Shown here: piece by piece, positions 1-5,716 of the stretch | Position numbering within the stretch: the first letter of the stretch is position 1 | Layout: each line of letters starts with the position of its first letter | Origin: Candidatus Solincola jinzensis | GTDB lineage: Bacteria; Actinomycetota; Geothermincolia; Geothermincolales; RBG-13-55-18 | DNA: 8,489 nt | Direction: 5' to 3' | NCBI GenBank assembly: GCA_015711875.1 | Contig: JACVJG010000092.1 | Location: 1-8,489, forward strand | Notes under the pieces: model-generated | Database searches by the model: none | What the model saw: only the letters and a program-made list of their open reading frames with translations | Told to the model about the DNA's origin: nothing | Translations under genes and position numbers: made by a program

Positions 1-60
1 GGCCAGGTCTTTATCGACGCTGGTTTGCCCTGCGATCGGCGGCCGGCAAAGCGGGCCGCA

Positions 61-80
61 CGCGCTGGAGCTCCAGCGCG
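61..80. repeat. 20-bp perfect palindrome (candidate operator)
   Basis: The half-site CGCGCTGGAG is followed directly by its exact complement, giving a spacer-free palindrome. It ends 10 bases before the predicted -35 box of the downstream promoter and is centred about 53 bases upstream of the predicted transcription start, where an activator could sit. No T-run follows on either strand, so a terminator is less likely. I do not recognise the motif as belonging to a known regulator. Confidence 0.5.
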
Positions 81-89
81 ACGTTGAGG

Positions 90-117
90 TTTACATCCCA
101 GGGCTTGTCTGTAAAAT
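90..117 (+). promoter_or_regulatory. sigma70-type promoter of the FAD oxidoreductase gene
   Basis: The -35 TTTACA (90-95) and -10 TAAAAT (112-117) each match the consensus at five of six positions and are separated by 16 bases. Transcription would start near 124, leaving a leader of about 45 nt before the ATG at 168. This argues against a start at the in-frame TTG at 120, which would lie upstream of the transcript. The assignment rests on consensus matching alone. Confidence 0.5.
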
Positions 118-167
118 GATTGCTGAACGTCCGCCGGCTGGAGGGGTTCAGTCCAAAGGAGCAACCT

Positions 168-1628
168 ATGGCCAGCAAACGTGTCGTGGTTATCGGTTCG
201 GGACCGGGCGGGGCCGCGGTGGCGGCGCTTCAGGCGCATGCAGGACATCGCGTCACCCTGCTGGAGCGGAATCGCTTCCTCGGAGGCAAATGTTCCTCCC
301 TCGCCCGCCGCGGATGCATCGTGGACACGGGCGTGCACATGTTCGGGCGCGGGCCCTTCGGCCCCTTCGGGGAGATCAGCCGCATCCTGGGATACGGCCC
401 GCAATGGGTGGCCTGCAATCCCTCCTTTACCTTGAGCCTTTCGGGGCGCGGGAAGCTGGAAATGGCCTCGTCCATCTTCCATCCCCTGTCGGCTCTCAAC
501 TTCGCCAAGGGAAGCTTGAAAGGCTGGCAGAGGATGGGCTGGCTCTCCACCCTTATCCGCTCCGCCCGCCATCTGGGGGCGGGGGGGATGGCGCGGCTCG
601 CAAAGGGGTTCCATGACCCGCGCTGCCCCCTTTACGACGAGCTGCAGGGCATGACGGCAGCGGAGTTCTTTTCCTCCCTCTCCGTCTCTCCGGACTTCCT
701 GCGCACTTTTCACGCTCAGGCTATGTTGACCATGGTCCTTCCCTGGCACCGCGCCTCCATGGGGGAGTTCGCCTACATCCTCGCCAGCACCATGCGCGCG
801 GCGAATCTCTGCTACCCGCGCGGCGGGGCGGGGGCCATACCGGCCGCCTACCTGTCCCATCTTTCGCGCTCGGGCGGCAAGGTAAGGGTGGGTTGCGCGG
901 TGCGGGAGATCGTCGTGGAGGGCGGCCGCGCCCGCGGCGTGGTCACCGAGGAGGGCGAGCATGTCCCCGCCGATCTGGTGATCTCCAACGCCGGCCTGGT
1001 CAACACGGTGGAGCTGGCGGGCAGGAAGAACTTTCCTCGCGAATATCTGGCTCTGGCGGACGGCGCGTCCGATTCGGAGGCCTTCATAGCGGTGAAATTC
1101 TTCCTCGACGGAAGGATCCGCTCCATGCGCACGCCCTGCCTTCTGCACATGCCGGACCTGGATCCCTTGCACATGTTCGATTACCTCGAGAACGGCAAAG
1201 CTCCGACGGACCTTTTTCTCTTCGTCACCGCGCCCTCCCTGTGGGACGCGTCCCTCGCCCCCACGGGCAAGGACATGCTGCTGGTGGGGGCGCCCGCCCC
1301 TTCAAAGCTGGAGGGGCAGGGGTCTTGTGGCGCCGTCCTCGACCTGGCGCAGGAGATAGCGCGCACTCTGTTTCCGGAGATCGACGCCTGCACGGCAGAG
1401 GTGGAGCGCGTGACCACCCCCGCCATCGCCGCCCTGAGCGGACGCCGGGGCGGCGACTGCATCGGGCTGGCGCAGGAGGTGGGACAGGACGGCTCCCTCC
1501 GACCCTCCCAGATCACCCCCATCCAGGGCCTCTTCCTGGTGGGGTCGGACGCGGGCGGGCGCGGCATAGGCACGGAGATGGCGGCGGACAGCGCCCTGCG
1601 CCTTTATCATCTGCTCAAAGAGGCATAA
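168..1628 (+). CDS. Phytoene desaturase-like NAD(P)/FAD-dependent oxidoreductase
   Basis: The 486-residue protein belongs to the flavin amine oxidase/phytoene desaturase superfamily, which oxidises, reduces or isomerises polyenes and other hydrophobic substrates. The N-terminus has a dinucleotide-binding Rossmann motif, GSGPGG (residues 10-15), with the acidic residue E33 at the end of the second strand, followed by the FLGGKCSSL segment typical of the family. The C-terminus (GLFLVGSDAGGRGIGTEMAA) matches the second FAD-contact motif. Length is close to the usual 480-510 residues. The ATG at 168 is chosen because AAAGGAG lies 6 bases upstream; a TTG start at 120 would add 16 residues but lies before the predicted transcription start. 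No carotenoid genes are adjacent, so the substrate cannot be named; a retinol-saturase-like or other polyene role is possible. Confidence 0.85.
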   Translation: MASKRVVVIGSGPGGAAVAALQAHAGHRVTLLERNRFLGGKCSSLARRGCIVDTGVHMFGRGPFGPFGEISRILGYGPQWVACNPSFTLSLSGRGKLEMASSIFHPLSALNFAKGSLKGWQRMGWLSTLIRSARHLGAGGMARLAKGFHDPRCPLYDELQGMTAAEFFSSLSVSPDFLRTFHAQAMLTMVLPWHRASMGEFAYILASTMRAANLCYPRGGAGAIPAAYLSHLSRSGGKVRVGCAVREIVVEGGRARGVVTEEGEHVPADLVISNAGLVNTVELAGRKNFPREYLALADGASDSEAFIAVKFFLDGRIRSMRTPCLLHMPDLDPLHMFDYLENGKAPTDLFLFVTAPSLWDASLAPTGKDMLLVGAPAPSKLEGQGSCGAVLDLAQEIARTLFPEIDACTAEVERVTTPAIAALSGRRGGDCIGLAQEVGQDGSLRPSQITPIQGLFLVGSDAGGRGIGTEMAADSALRLYHLLKEA

Positions 1629-1683
1629 GGGCACGGCGGAAACGCGTGACGCCCGCGCGCGGCGGAGCGTCAGCGGTGCCCTT
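1627..1683 (+). terminator. Nested hairpin after the FAD oxidoreductase gene
   Basis: An outer inverted repeat, AAGGGCAC (1627-1634) with GTGCCCTT (1676-1683), encloses an inner one, TGACGC (1647-1652) with GCGTCA (1667-1672), whose loop is itself GC-rich and partly self-complementary. The outer arm begins inside the stop codon of the upstream gene and the far arm ends in TTT. The T-run is short, so termination efficiency is uncertain, but the position and the long stem favour a transcription terminator. Confidence 0.45.
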
Positions 1684-1696
1684 TCGGAAAGCCCGT

Positions 1697-1821
1697 GGGT
1701 GATTGACACCCGGCGTCAGCCACGAGGCCGTTCCCGCCGCGAAAACCGCTTCATGGCGGGAATCGCCGCTCTCCCCGAGCCGTGCGCGAGGTCCCGGCGC
1801 CCGCGGGGCGCTTCGCGCCCC
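1697..1821. other. Hairpin-rich intergenic spacer
   Basis: No convincing gene lies between the oxidoreductase and the AIM24 gene. Beyond the nested hairpin at 1627-1683, the spacer holds three more perfect stem-loops: GGGTG/CACCC at 1697-1711; TTCCCGCC/GGCGGGAA at 1731-1762 with a 16-nt loop; and GGGGCGC/GCGCCCC at 1805-1821 with a three-base loop. The last is stable enough to be a terminator, but CTTACCC rather than a T-run follows it. A perfect TTGACA at 1703-1708 has no partner -10 box. Confidence 0.4.
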
Positions 1822-1850
1822 TTACCCGCTCTCTTCCCCTGGTTTATAAT
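1822..1850 (+). promoter_or_regulatory. Candidate promoter of the AIM24 gene
   Basis: A perfect -10 box TATAAT (1845-1850) stands out in the GC-rich spacer. At the ideal 17-base spacing is a poor -35, TTACCC (1822-1827), with three of six matches. Transcription would start near 1857, about 67 nt before the ATG. The weak -35 may point to an activator, or this may be a different promoter class. Confidence 0.4.
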
Positions 1851-1874
1851 CATGAAGGGGAAATCGGTAAGTTC

Positions 1875-1919
1875 CGTCGGCTCGCCGATGTAGGTACGGG
1901 CTCACCTACCGGAGGAGGT
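1875..1919 (+). promoter_or_regulatory. Leader hairpins and strong Shine-Dalgarno of the AIM24 gene
   Basis: Two short stem-loops lie next to each other: CGTCGG/CCGATG (1875-1890, one G-U pair, loop CTCG) and TAGGT/ACCTA (1891-1908, 8-nt loop). Immediately after them is GGAGGAGGT (1911-1919), an almost ideal Shine-Dalgarno, four bases before the ATG at 1924. The hairpins leave the site exposed and may position or stabilise the mRNA end. Confidence 0.4.
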
Positions 1920-1923
1920 AAAA

Positions 1924-2886
1924 ATGTTCTGTCCTAGCTGTGGCCAGGAAAACGCGGACAGCGCGGCTTTCTGCCGCTTCTGCGGGCAGGCGCTGGCGGG
2001 AGCGGCGCCTCAGGCACAGGCGACCCCGCAAGCCACCCCGCAGCCACAGGCGGCGCCCGCGGTGGCGCCCCCCACGGCACCGGCGGCCGCGCCTGCCGGG
2101 GCGGGGGTTCCCTTCTCCGAGGAGCTGGCCCCCATTACCCTGGCGCAACTGGTAAAAGATTCCATGGAGGTCGAGAGCCCCAATGCCTTCAATCTCCAGA
2201 GCAAGAAGCTGCTGCGCGTGAATATGGCCGCCTCCGGAGGGCAGGTGCTCGCCAAAGCCGGCTCCATGATCGCCTACCAGGGCCAGATAACCTTTACCCG
2301 CCAGGGGAGCGGCGGCGCCGCCAAGTGGATCAAGAAGGCCATCTCCGGCGAATCCTTCACCCTCATGCTCTGCCAGGGCACGGGTGACCTCTTCCTCGCC
2401 GACGCCGCCAACGACATCGTGCTCCTATACCTCAACAACGAGAGCATCACCGTGGAGGCGCTGAACCTGCTGGCCTTCAGCCCCAGCATCTCCTGGGACA
2501 TCGTGATGATCAAGAGCGCCGCCGGGATGCTGGGCGGCGGCCTGTGGACGGTGGAGCTCAACGGCACCGGCTATCTGGCCCTCATCTCCAAGGGGGAGCC
2601 CATGACCCTCAAGGTGACGCCGGAACAACCGACCTATACCGACCCCAACGCCACCATCGCCTGGTCGGCGGGGCTCAATCCCACTATACACGTGGACGCC
2701 AACCTCACCAGCCTCAAGGGCATCTTCGGCTCCACCCACGGCGAGCTCTTCCAGCTCGCCTTCCAGGGAAACGGCTTCGTGGTGGTCCAGCCCAGCGAGG
2801 AGGCGCCCAAGACCTCTCTGCAGGACCCCAAGAGCAGCGGGAGCGGCCCGGCGGGAGGCATCCTGGGAGGGGTGCTTGGGCGTTAG
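1924..2886 (+). CDS. Zinc-ribbon protein with AIM24-family domain
   Basis: The 320-residue protein has three parts. Residues 3-20 form a short zinc ribbon with two CxxC knuckles (C3, C6, C17, C20). Residues 26-60 are a low-complexity linker rich in Ala, Pro and Gln, probably flexible. From about residue 80 to 290 is a beta-rich region resembling the AIM24/TIGR00266 family (a QVLAKAGSMIAYQGQITF segment early on and a TGYLALISKG segment in the middle). The tail is glycine-rich (GGILGGVLGR). AIM24 is named after a yeast mitochondrial protein; the bacterial members have no settled biochemical role. There is no signal peptide or membrane segment, so it is probably cytoplasmic. The start is fixed by GGAGGAGGT four bases upstream. 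The gene appears to be transcribed alone. Domain order is clear; function is unknown. Confidence 0.8.
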   Translation: MFCPSCGQENADSAAFCRFCGQALAGAAPQAQATPQATPQPQAAPAVAPPTAPAAAPAGAGVPFSEELAPITLAQLVKDSMEVESPNAFNLQSKKLLRVNMAASGGQVLAKAGSMIAYQGQITFTRQGSGGAAKWIKKAISGESFTLMLCQGTGDLFLADAANDIVLLYLNNESITVEALNLLAFSPSISWDIVMIKSAAGMLGGGLWTVELNGTGYLALISKGEPMTLKVTPEQPTYTDPNATIAWSAGLNPTIHVDANLTSLKGIFGSTHGELFQLAFQGNGFVVVQPSEEAPKTSLQDPKSSGSGPAGGILGGVLGR

Positions 2887-2902
2887 GCTCCGCTGTCCCT
2901 GG

Positions 2903-2939
2903 GGGTTAACACCCTTTTTCAAAGGGGGAATACCCCCTT
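2903..2939 (+). terminator. Overlapping alternative hairpins with a T-run after the AIM24 gene
   Basis: Three stems compete for the same bases. GGGT/ACCC (2903-2914, loop TAAC) is followed at once by TTTTT and looks like a weak intrinsic terminator. CCCTTT/AAAGGG (2912-2926, loop TTC) would destroy it. AAGGGGG/CCCCCTT (2922-2939, loop AATA) is the strongest and would in turn free the first. This is probably the 3' end of the AIM24 transcript; whether the alternatives are regulatory cannot be judged from sequence. Confidence 0.5.
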
Positions 2940-2966
2940 GTCGCGTTTCATGCGTGAACATAGAAT
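2938..2966 (+). promoter_or_regulatory. Candidate promoter of the activase operon
   Basis: TTGTCG (2938-2943, four of six matches) and TAGAAT (2961-2966, five of six) are 17 bases apart. The start would be near 2973, about 130 nt before the activase ATG. The -35 box overlaps the last bases of the preceding terminator hairpin. Confidence 0.4.
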
Positions 2967-2996
2967 CATAAAAAGTACGGATGGCTGTCTCGGCAA

Positions 2997-3076
2997 GGCG
3001 GTATCGCCGCACCTCGAGCGAACTTTCAGGTCTTGAGGAACGCGCCAGCTCAAACCCCGTGGCCTTACGGAAAGGC
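2997..3076 (+). other. Structured 5' leader of the activase operon
   Basis: The predicted leader holds three consecutive stem-loops: GGCG/CGCC (2997-3008, loop GTAT); CCTCGAG/CTTGAGG (3012-3038, one G-U pair, 13-nt loop); and GCCTT/AAGGC (3062-3076, loop ACGGA). I compared it by eye with common riboswitch signatures (cobalamin, SAM, TPP, c-di-GMP, fluoride) and found no match. It may be an unassigned regulatory leader or simply untranslated sequence. Confidence 0.3.
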
Positions 3077-3101
3077 AGGGGGAACGCCAGGGGAGGGAAG
3101 G

Positions 3102-3872
3102 ATGAAGAGCATCGGCTGCGATGTCGGCAGCCTCTTCACCAAGGTGGTGTTGATGGAAGGCGAGCGCCTGCTCGCGGCCAGAACCGTCGCCACCACCGGC
3201 AACATCGCAGGCGAGCTTGACGGGCTTATCGAGGCGACCTGTGAAGAAGCGGGGTTGGAACGCGACTCCCTGGACGGCATCGTGGCCACCGGCAGCGGCG
3301 CCGAGATGGTGCCGGACGCCACCTTCCTCGAGGACGAGATCGCCTGCATCGCCTGGGCAGCGCGATGTTTTCTCCCCGAGGTGGACCTGGTGGTGGACAT
3401 CGGAGGCCAGAGCATAACCTCCCTGCTGCTTGACGAGGAAGGCAACATCCTCGACTTCATGCGCAACGACAAGTGCGCATCAGGCACCGGGCGCTTCCTG
3501 GAGGTGATGAGCAACGCCGTGGGTGTCCCATTGGAACGCATCGACGAGGAGGCCTCACGGGCAGGAAAGCAGGTTACCATAAGTTCCCAGTGCGGGGTCT
3601 TCGTCGAGAGCGAGGTCATCACCCACGTCAACAACGGGGAGTCACCGCAGGACATCGTGGCCGGGCTCTGCGACGCGGTGGCGCGCATAGTGGCCTCCCA
3701 GGCCAGGCGCTTCGGCATGGGTAAAAGCTACACCTTCACGGGGGGCGTGGCCAGGCTGAGCACGGTGGTGGAGCTCTCGCGCCGACGCCTGGAGGGCGAG
3801 TATGTGCCCTTCCCCCTTGACCCGCAGCTTGCGGCGGCGGTGGGCGCCGCTCTATCCTCGGAGGAGGGTTGA
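3102..3872 (+). CDS. BadF/BcrA/HgdC-type [4Fe-4S] ATPase (acyl-CoA dehydratase activase family)
   Basis: The 256-residue protein belongs to the ASKHA ATPases that use ATP hydrolysis to push low-potential electrons into a partner enzyme such as 2-hydroxyacyl-CoA dehydratase or benzoyl-CoA reductase. Visible motifs are phosphate-1 DVGS (7-10), phosphate-2 DIGGQS (99-104), the cluster segment NDKCASGTGRFLE (C125), SSQCGVFVESEVI (C164) and the adenosine motif TGGVA (213-217). The two cysteines are 39 residues apart, the spacing of the pair that holds the dimer-bridging cluster in HgdC. GGQS replaces the usual GGQD, and C82 and C89 replace part of the EITAHAKGA region, so it is not a canonical member. 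The ATG at 3102 follows GGGAGGG with about 4 bases between; a TTG at 3033 is rejected for lack of a site. No dehydratase or reductase subunits are adjacent; one base separates it from the next gene. Confidence 0.85.
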   Translation: MKSIGCDVGSLFTKVVLMEGERLLAARTVATTGNIAGELDGLIEATCEEAGLERDSLDGIVATGSGAEMVPDATFLEDEIACIAWAARCFLPEVDLVVDIGGQSITSLLLDEEGNILDFMRNDKCASGTGRFLEVMSNAVGVPLERIDEEASRAGKQVTISSQCGVFVESEVITHVNNGESPQDIVAGLCDAVARIVASQARRFGMGKSYTFTGGVARLSTVVELSRRRLEGEYVPFPLDPQLAAAVGAALSSEEG

Positions 3873-3873
3873 G

Positions 3874-4593
3874 TTGGGCCTTTTCGACCGCCCTCTGGAG
3901 GGTATACGCGCCTTTATCGCTGACAAGCTCGCGGCGGGAGAGGCGAGGGTATTGCCTTTCGCCCAGGTGATCCCGCGAGCGGAATCCACGCAGATCATCC
4001 TCAGCGAGGACACCGGCATGGAGTTGGGAAATCCCGGCACCGCCTCGCGCTCCCTCCTGCTGTGGGACCCGGACGGCGGGGTGATTGACGGCCGCATCAT
4101 CCTGGTGGGACCCGATTTCGGGGAGGCCTCCTCCGCCAGCCTCCCCTATGCACAGGTGGTGATGGCGGGAGGCGAGTTCAGCGACGAGTATGACTGCTAC
4201 CGCGAACTGCGGGACGCCACCTATAACCTGAGGCTGCGCGGCTTCATGACCAGGGTGTTCCCAGGCAGGCAGTCGATCTGGTGTCGCATAGGCAAAGAGG
4301 CGCTGGCCGCGGGTTTCAGCGCCCAGATCCTCGGCAGCGCCCTCGTGCAGGCGGTGAAAAAGCTGCCCTTCGTGAACGCCGCCGAGGTGCTCATGGTCAC
4401 CTCTTCGCGCGAGGATATCGAGAGGCTGGCGGGCCCCGCGGACATGGTCATGGACATCGTCGAGGCCCTGATCAAGATGTACGAGGAGATGAACTTCGAC
4501 TGCGAGGAATGCGAGTATCTGGAGGTGTGCGACAGCGTGGTGGAGCTGAGACAGATACGCGACCGCCTGCAGAAAGAGAAGGGGAAGGACTGA
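3874..4593 (+). CDS. Acetyl-CoA synthase (CdhC/AcsB)-like protein lacking the A-cluster domain
   Basis: This 239-residue protein resembles the domain preceding the A-cluster in acetyl-CoA synthase/CdhC: an ELGNPGTAS segment (50-58), DGRIILVGPDFGE (72-84) followed by a hydrophobic strand, then IWCRIGKEALAAGF (135-148), matching the family's WxRISKDAxxKGF, and a LPFVNAAEVLMVT strand. Where the synthase continues into the catalytic domain with a CX2CX8CX9C cluster site, this protein has CX2CX5C (C210, C213, C219) and a charged helical tail, then stops. It may bind an iron-sulfur cluster or metal but cannot be a complete synthase. The TTG at 3874 is chosen because GGAGGAGGG (3859-3867) lies six bases upstream. 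It starts one base after the activase stop, so the two are probably translationally coupled and may be partners. Homology was judged from remembered family patterns; the function is unknown. Confidence 0.65.
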   Translation: MGLFDRPLEGIRAFIADKLAAGEARVLPFAQVIPRAESTQIILSEDTGMELGNPGTASRSLLLWDPDGGVIDGRIILVGPDFGEASSASLPYAQVVMAGGEFSDEYDCYRELRDATYNLRLRGFMTRVFPGRQSIWCRIGKEALAAGFSAQILGSALVQAVKKLPFVNAAEVLMVTSSREDIERLAGPADMVMDIVEALIKMYEEMNFDCEECEYLEVCDSVVELRQIRDRLQKEKGKD

Positions 4594-4817
4594 CAGCCTC
4601 TCCCTCCGAGCCCGCTCTTCGCTGTCGTCGTCCTGGTACGCGGCCCGCGCGGGAGCCCGGAATTTCATGATGCGAGAACCAGCTGGCTAAAATGGAAAGA
4701 CCGGCAGCGAAGGCATGGGGCTGGACGTGAAGCTGCTACCGCTTATCAGCGGGAGTCAAGGACGGGAAGAGGGAGGGCCGGCTTTGCTTTCATGGGGCAT
4801 CGACGACGGGGCGTAGG
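4594..4817 (+). other. Intergenic region upstream of the CooC-like gene
   Basis: No gene is supported here. GACAGC (4592-4597) and GCTGTC (4621-4626) can pair across a 23-nt loop, and CCCGCGCGGG (4644-4653) is palindromic, so weak termination of the previous operon is possible. A -10-like TAAAAT (4688-4693) has only poor -35 candidates near 4663-4669. A small hairpin CCGCT/AGCGG with loop TATC lies at 4739-4752. AGTCAAGGAC near 4754-4763 recalls part of the B12 box but lacks the rest of that riboswitch. Confidence 0.35.
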
Positions 4818-4883
4818 TCCTGAACCCCTGAGGCGGCAACGATAACCGAAACGCTTTAGCCCACAGGCCATGGGGTTAGGAGG
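4818..4883 (+). promoter_or_regulatory. Possible Shine-Dalgarno-masking stem upstream of the CooC-like gene
   Basis: TCCT-G-AACCCC (4818-4828) can pair over ten base pairs with GGGGTTAGGA (4872-4881), leaving one bulged G at 4822 and enclosing about 43 nt. The right arm includes the start of the Shine-Dalgarno AGGAGG (4878-4883), so the folded form would hide part of the ribosome site of the GTG at 4895. A second purine stretch, AAAGGAA (4884-4890), stays free and may be the real site. Confidence 0.35.
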
Positions 4884-4894
4884 AAAGGAAACAA

Positions 4895-5698
4895 GTGGAA
4901 GGTCATCATCAGGAAAAAGTAAAGGGGCCCCAGAACACGGTGCTCGCGGTCTGCGGCAAGGGAGGAGTGGGGAAGACGACCGTCTCCGCCCTCCTCGCCC
5001 GCCTTTTTTCCCGCCGCGAGGAGGCGCGGGTTCTCCTGGTGGACGCCGACCCCGCGGTGGGGCTGGGCATGGCCTTGAGCATCTTCCCGCAGCGCACCGT
5101 GAACGACATCCGCGAGGAGATCATCTCCACCGTGCGGGAGCACGCCACCGACAGCCTGGATCTCGCGGCGTCGGTGGACTACAAGCTCATGGAGGCCGTG
5201 AGCCAGAACGGGGGGATGGGCTTCCTGTCCGTGGGGCGTCCCGAGGACGAGGGCTGCTACTGCCAGCTCAACACCCTGCTGCGCGAGGCCATCGAGACCC
5301 TCTCATACCATTTCCCGCTCACCATCATCGACGCCGAGGCCGGTGTCGAGCAGGTCAATCGCCGGGTGATGCGATCCGTGAGCCACCTCCTGCTGGTTTG
5401 CGACCTCACGCCAAAGAGCCTGAACGTGGCAGAGACCATACGCCGGGTCGCGGAGGAGGCGGTGAACTACCGCCGCCTGGGACTGCTGGTGAACCGCGCG
5501 CGGGGAGAGGAGGAGGCCCGCTCGCTGGCCTCGCGCAGTGAGCTTCCCCTGCTCGGATGGGTGCCGGAGGACGAGACGGTGAGGTCCTTCGACGCCTCGG
5601 CCAGGAGTTTCCTCGAGCTCCCCGATTGTGAGGCCCTCCGCGCGGTGGAGGCCGCGGTGCTGGGAAGCGGTTTCCTGGAACAGGTCGAGGGATCCTGA
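4895..5698 (+). CDS. cooC: CooC/AcsF-like nickel-insertion ATPase
   Basis: The 267-residue protein is a MinD/NifH-type (SIMIBI) P-loop ATPase of the CooC family, which loads nickel into carbon monoxide dehydrogenase or, as AcsF, acetyl-CoA synthase. Motifs are the deviant Walker A GKGGVGKTT (21-29), the DADP signature (50-53), the family-specific CYC (C121, C123) in a GCYCQLNTLLR segment, and DAEAGVE (146-152), matching the CooC MEAGIEH switch region. In CooC the CxC pair binds metal at the dimer interface. An N-terminal stretch of about 13 polar residues precedes the first strand. The GTG start at 4895 follows AGGAGGAAAGGAA. No dehydrogenase gene is in the window, but the upstream ACS-like gene points to the same pathway. 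CooC and AcsF cannot be separated from this sequence alone. It ends 13 bases from the stop of the convergent ligase gene. Confidence 0.85.
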   Translation: MEGHHQEKVKGPQNTVLAVCGKGGVGKTTVSALLARLFSRREEARVLLVDADPAVGLGMALSIFPQRTVNDIREEIISTVREHATDSLDLAASVDYKLMEAVSQNGGMGFLSVGRPEDEGCYCQLNTLLREAIETLSYHFPLTIIDAEAGVEQVNRRVMRSVSHLLLVCDLTPKSLNVAETIRRVAEEAVNYRRLGLLVNRARGEEEARSLASRSELPLLGWVPEDETVRSFDASARSFLELPDCEALRAVEAAVLGSGFLEQVEGS

Positions 5699-5716
5699 GG
5701 GCGTTGCTCCCTCAGG
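5694..5716. terminator. Shared hairpin holding both convergent stop codons
   Basis: CCTGAGGG (5694-5701) and CCCTCAGG (5709-5716) form a perfect 8-bp stem with a 7-nt loop. The left arm contains the TGA of the CooC-like gene (5696-5698) and the right arm contains the complement of the TGA of the ligase (5712-5714). The symmetric stem could stop transcription in both directions, although neither side has a T-run, so it may instead act as a 3'-end stabiliser. Confidence 0.45.

Noticed and set aside
120..167. TTG at 120 as the start of the FAD oxidoreductase
   Set aside because: It lies before the predicted transcription start and has no ribosome site, while ATG 168 follows AAAGGAG at six bases and begins right before the Rossmann motif.
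1703..1708. Perfect TTGACA as a promoter
   Set aside because: No acceptable -10 box lies 15-19 bases downstream, and it sits in the loop and arm of a small hairpin.
1699..1893. 64-codon Arg-rich open frame between the oxidoreductase and AIM24 genes
   Set aside because: There is no ribosome site, it crosses several perfect hairpins and a promoter, and its composition is that of random GC-rich sequence.
3874..4593. Full acetyl-CoA synthase subunit
   Set aside because: The A-cluster domain with its four cluster cysteines and the distal-nickel CGC motif is absent; only the preceding domain is recognisable.
3736..4668. 310-codon open frame antisense to the activase and ACS-like genes
   Set aside because: It is a mirror of two well-supported genes in GC-rich DNA, with no known domain; long antisense frames are expected from the codon bias.
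4754..4790. Cobalamin riboswitch suggested by AGTCAAGGAC
   Set aside because: The rest of the B12 box and the conserved GCCACTG core are missing, and the order of helices does not fit.
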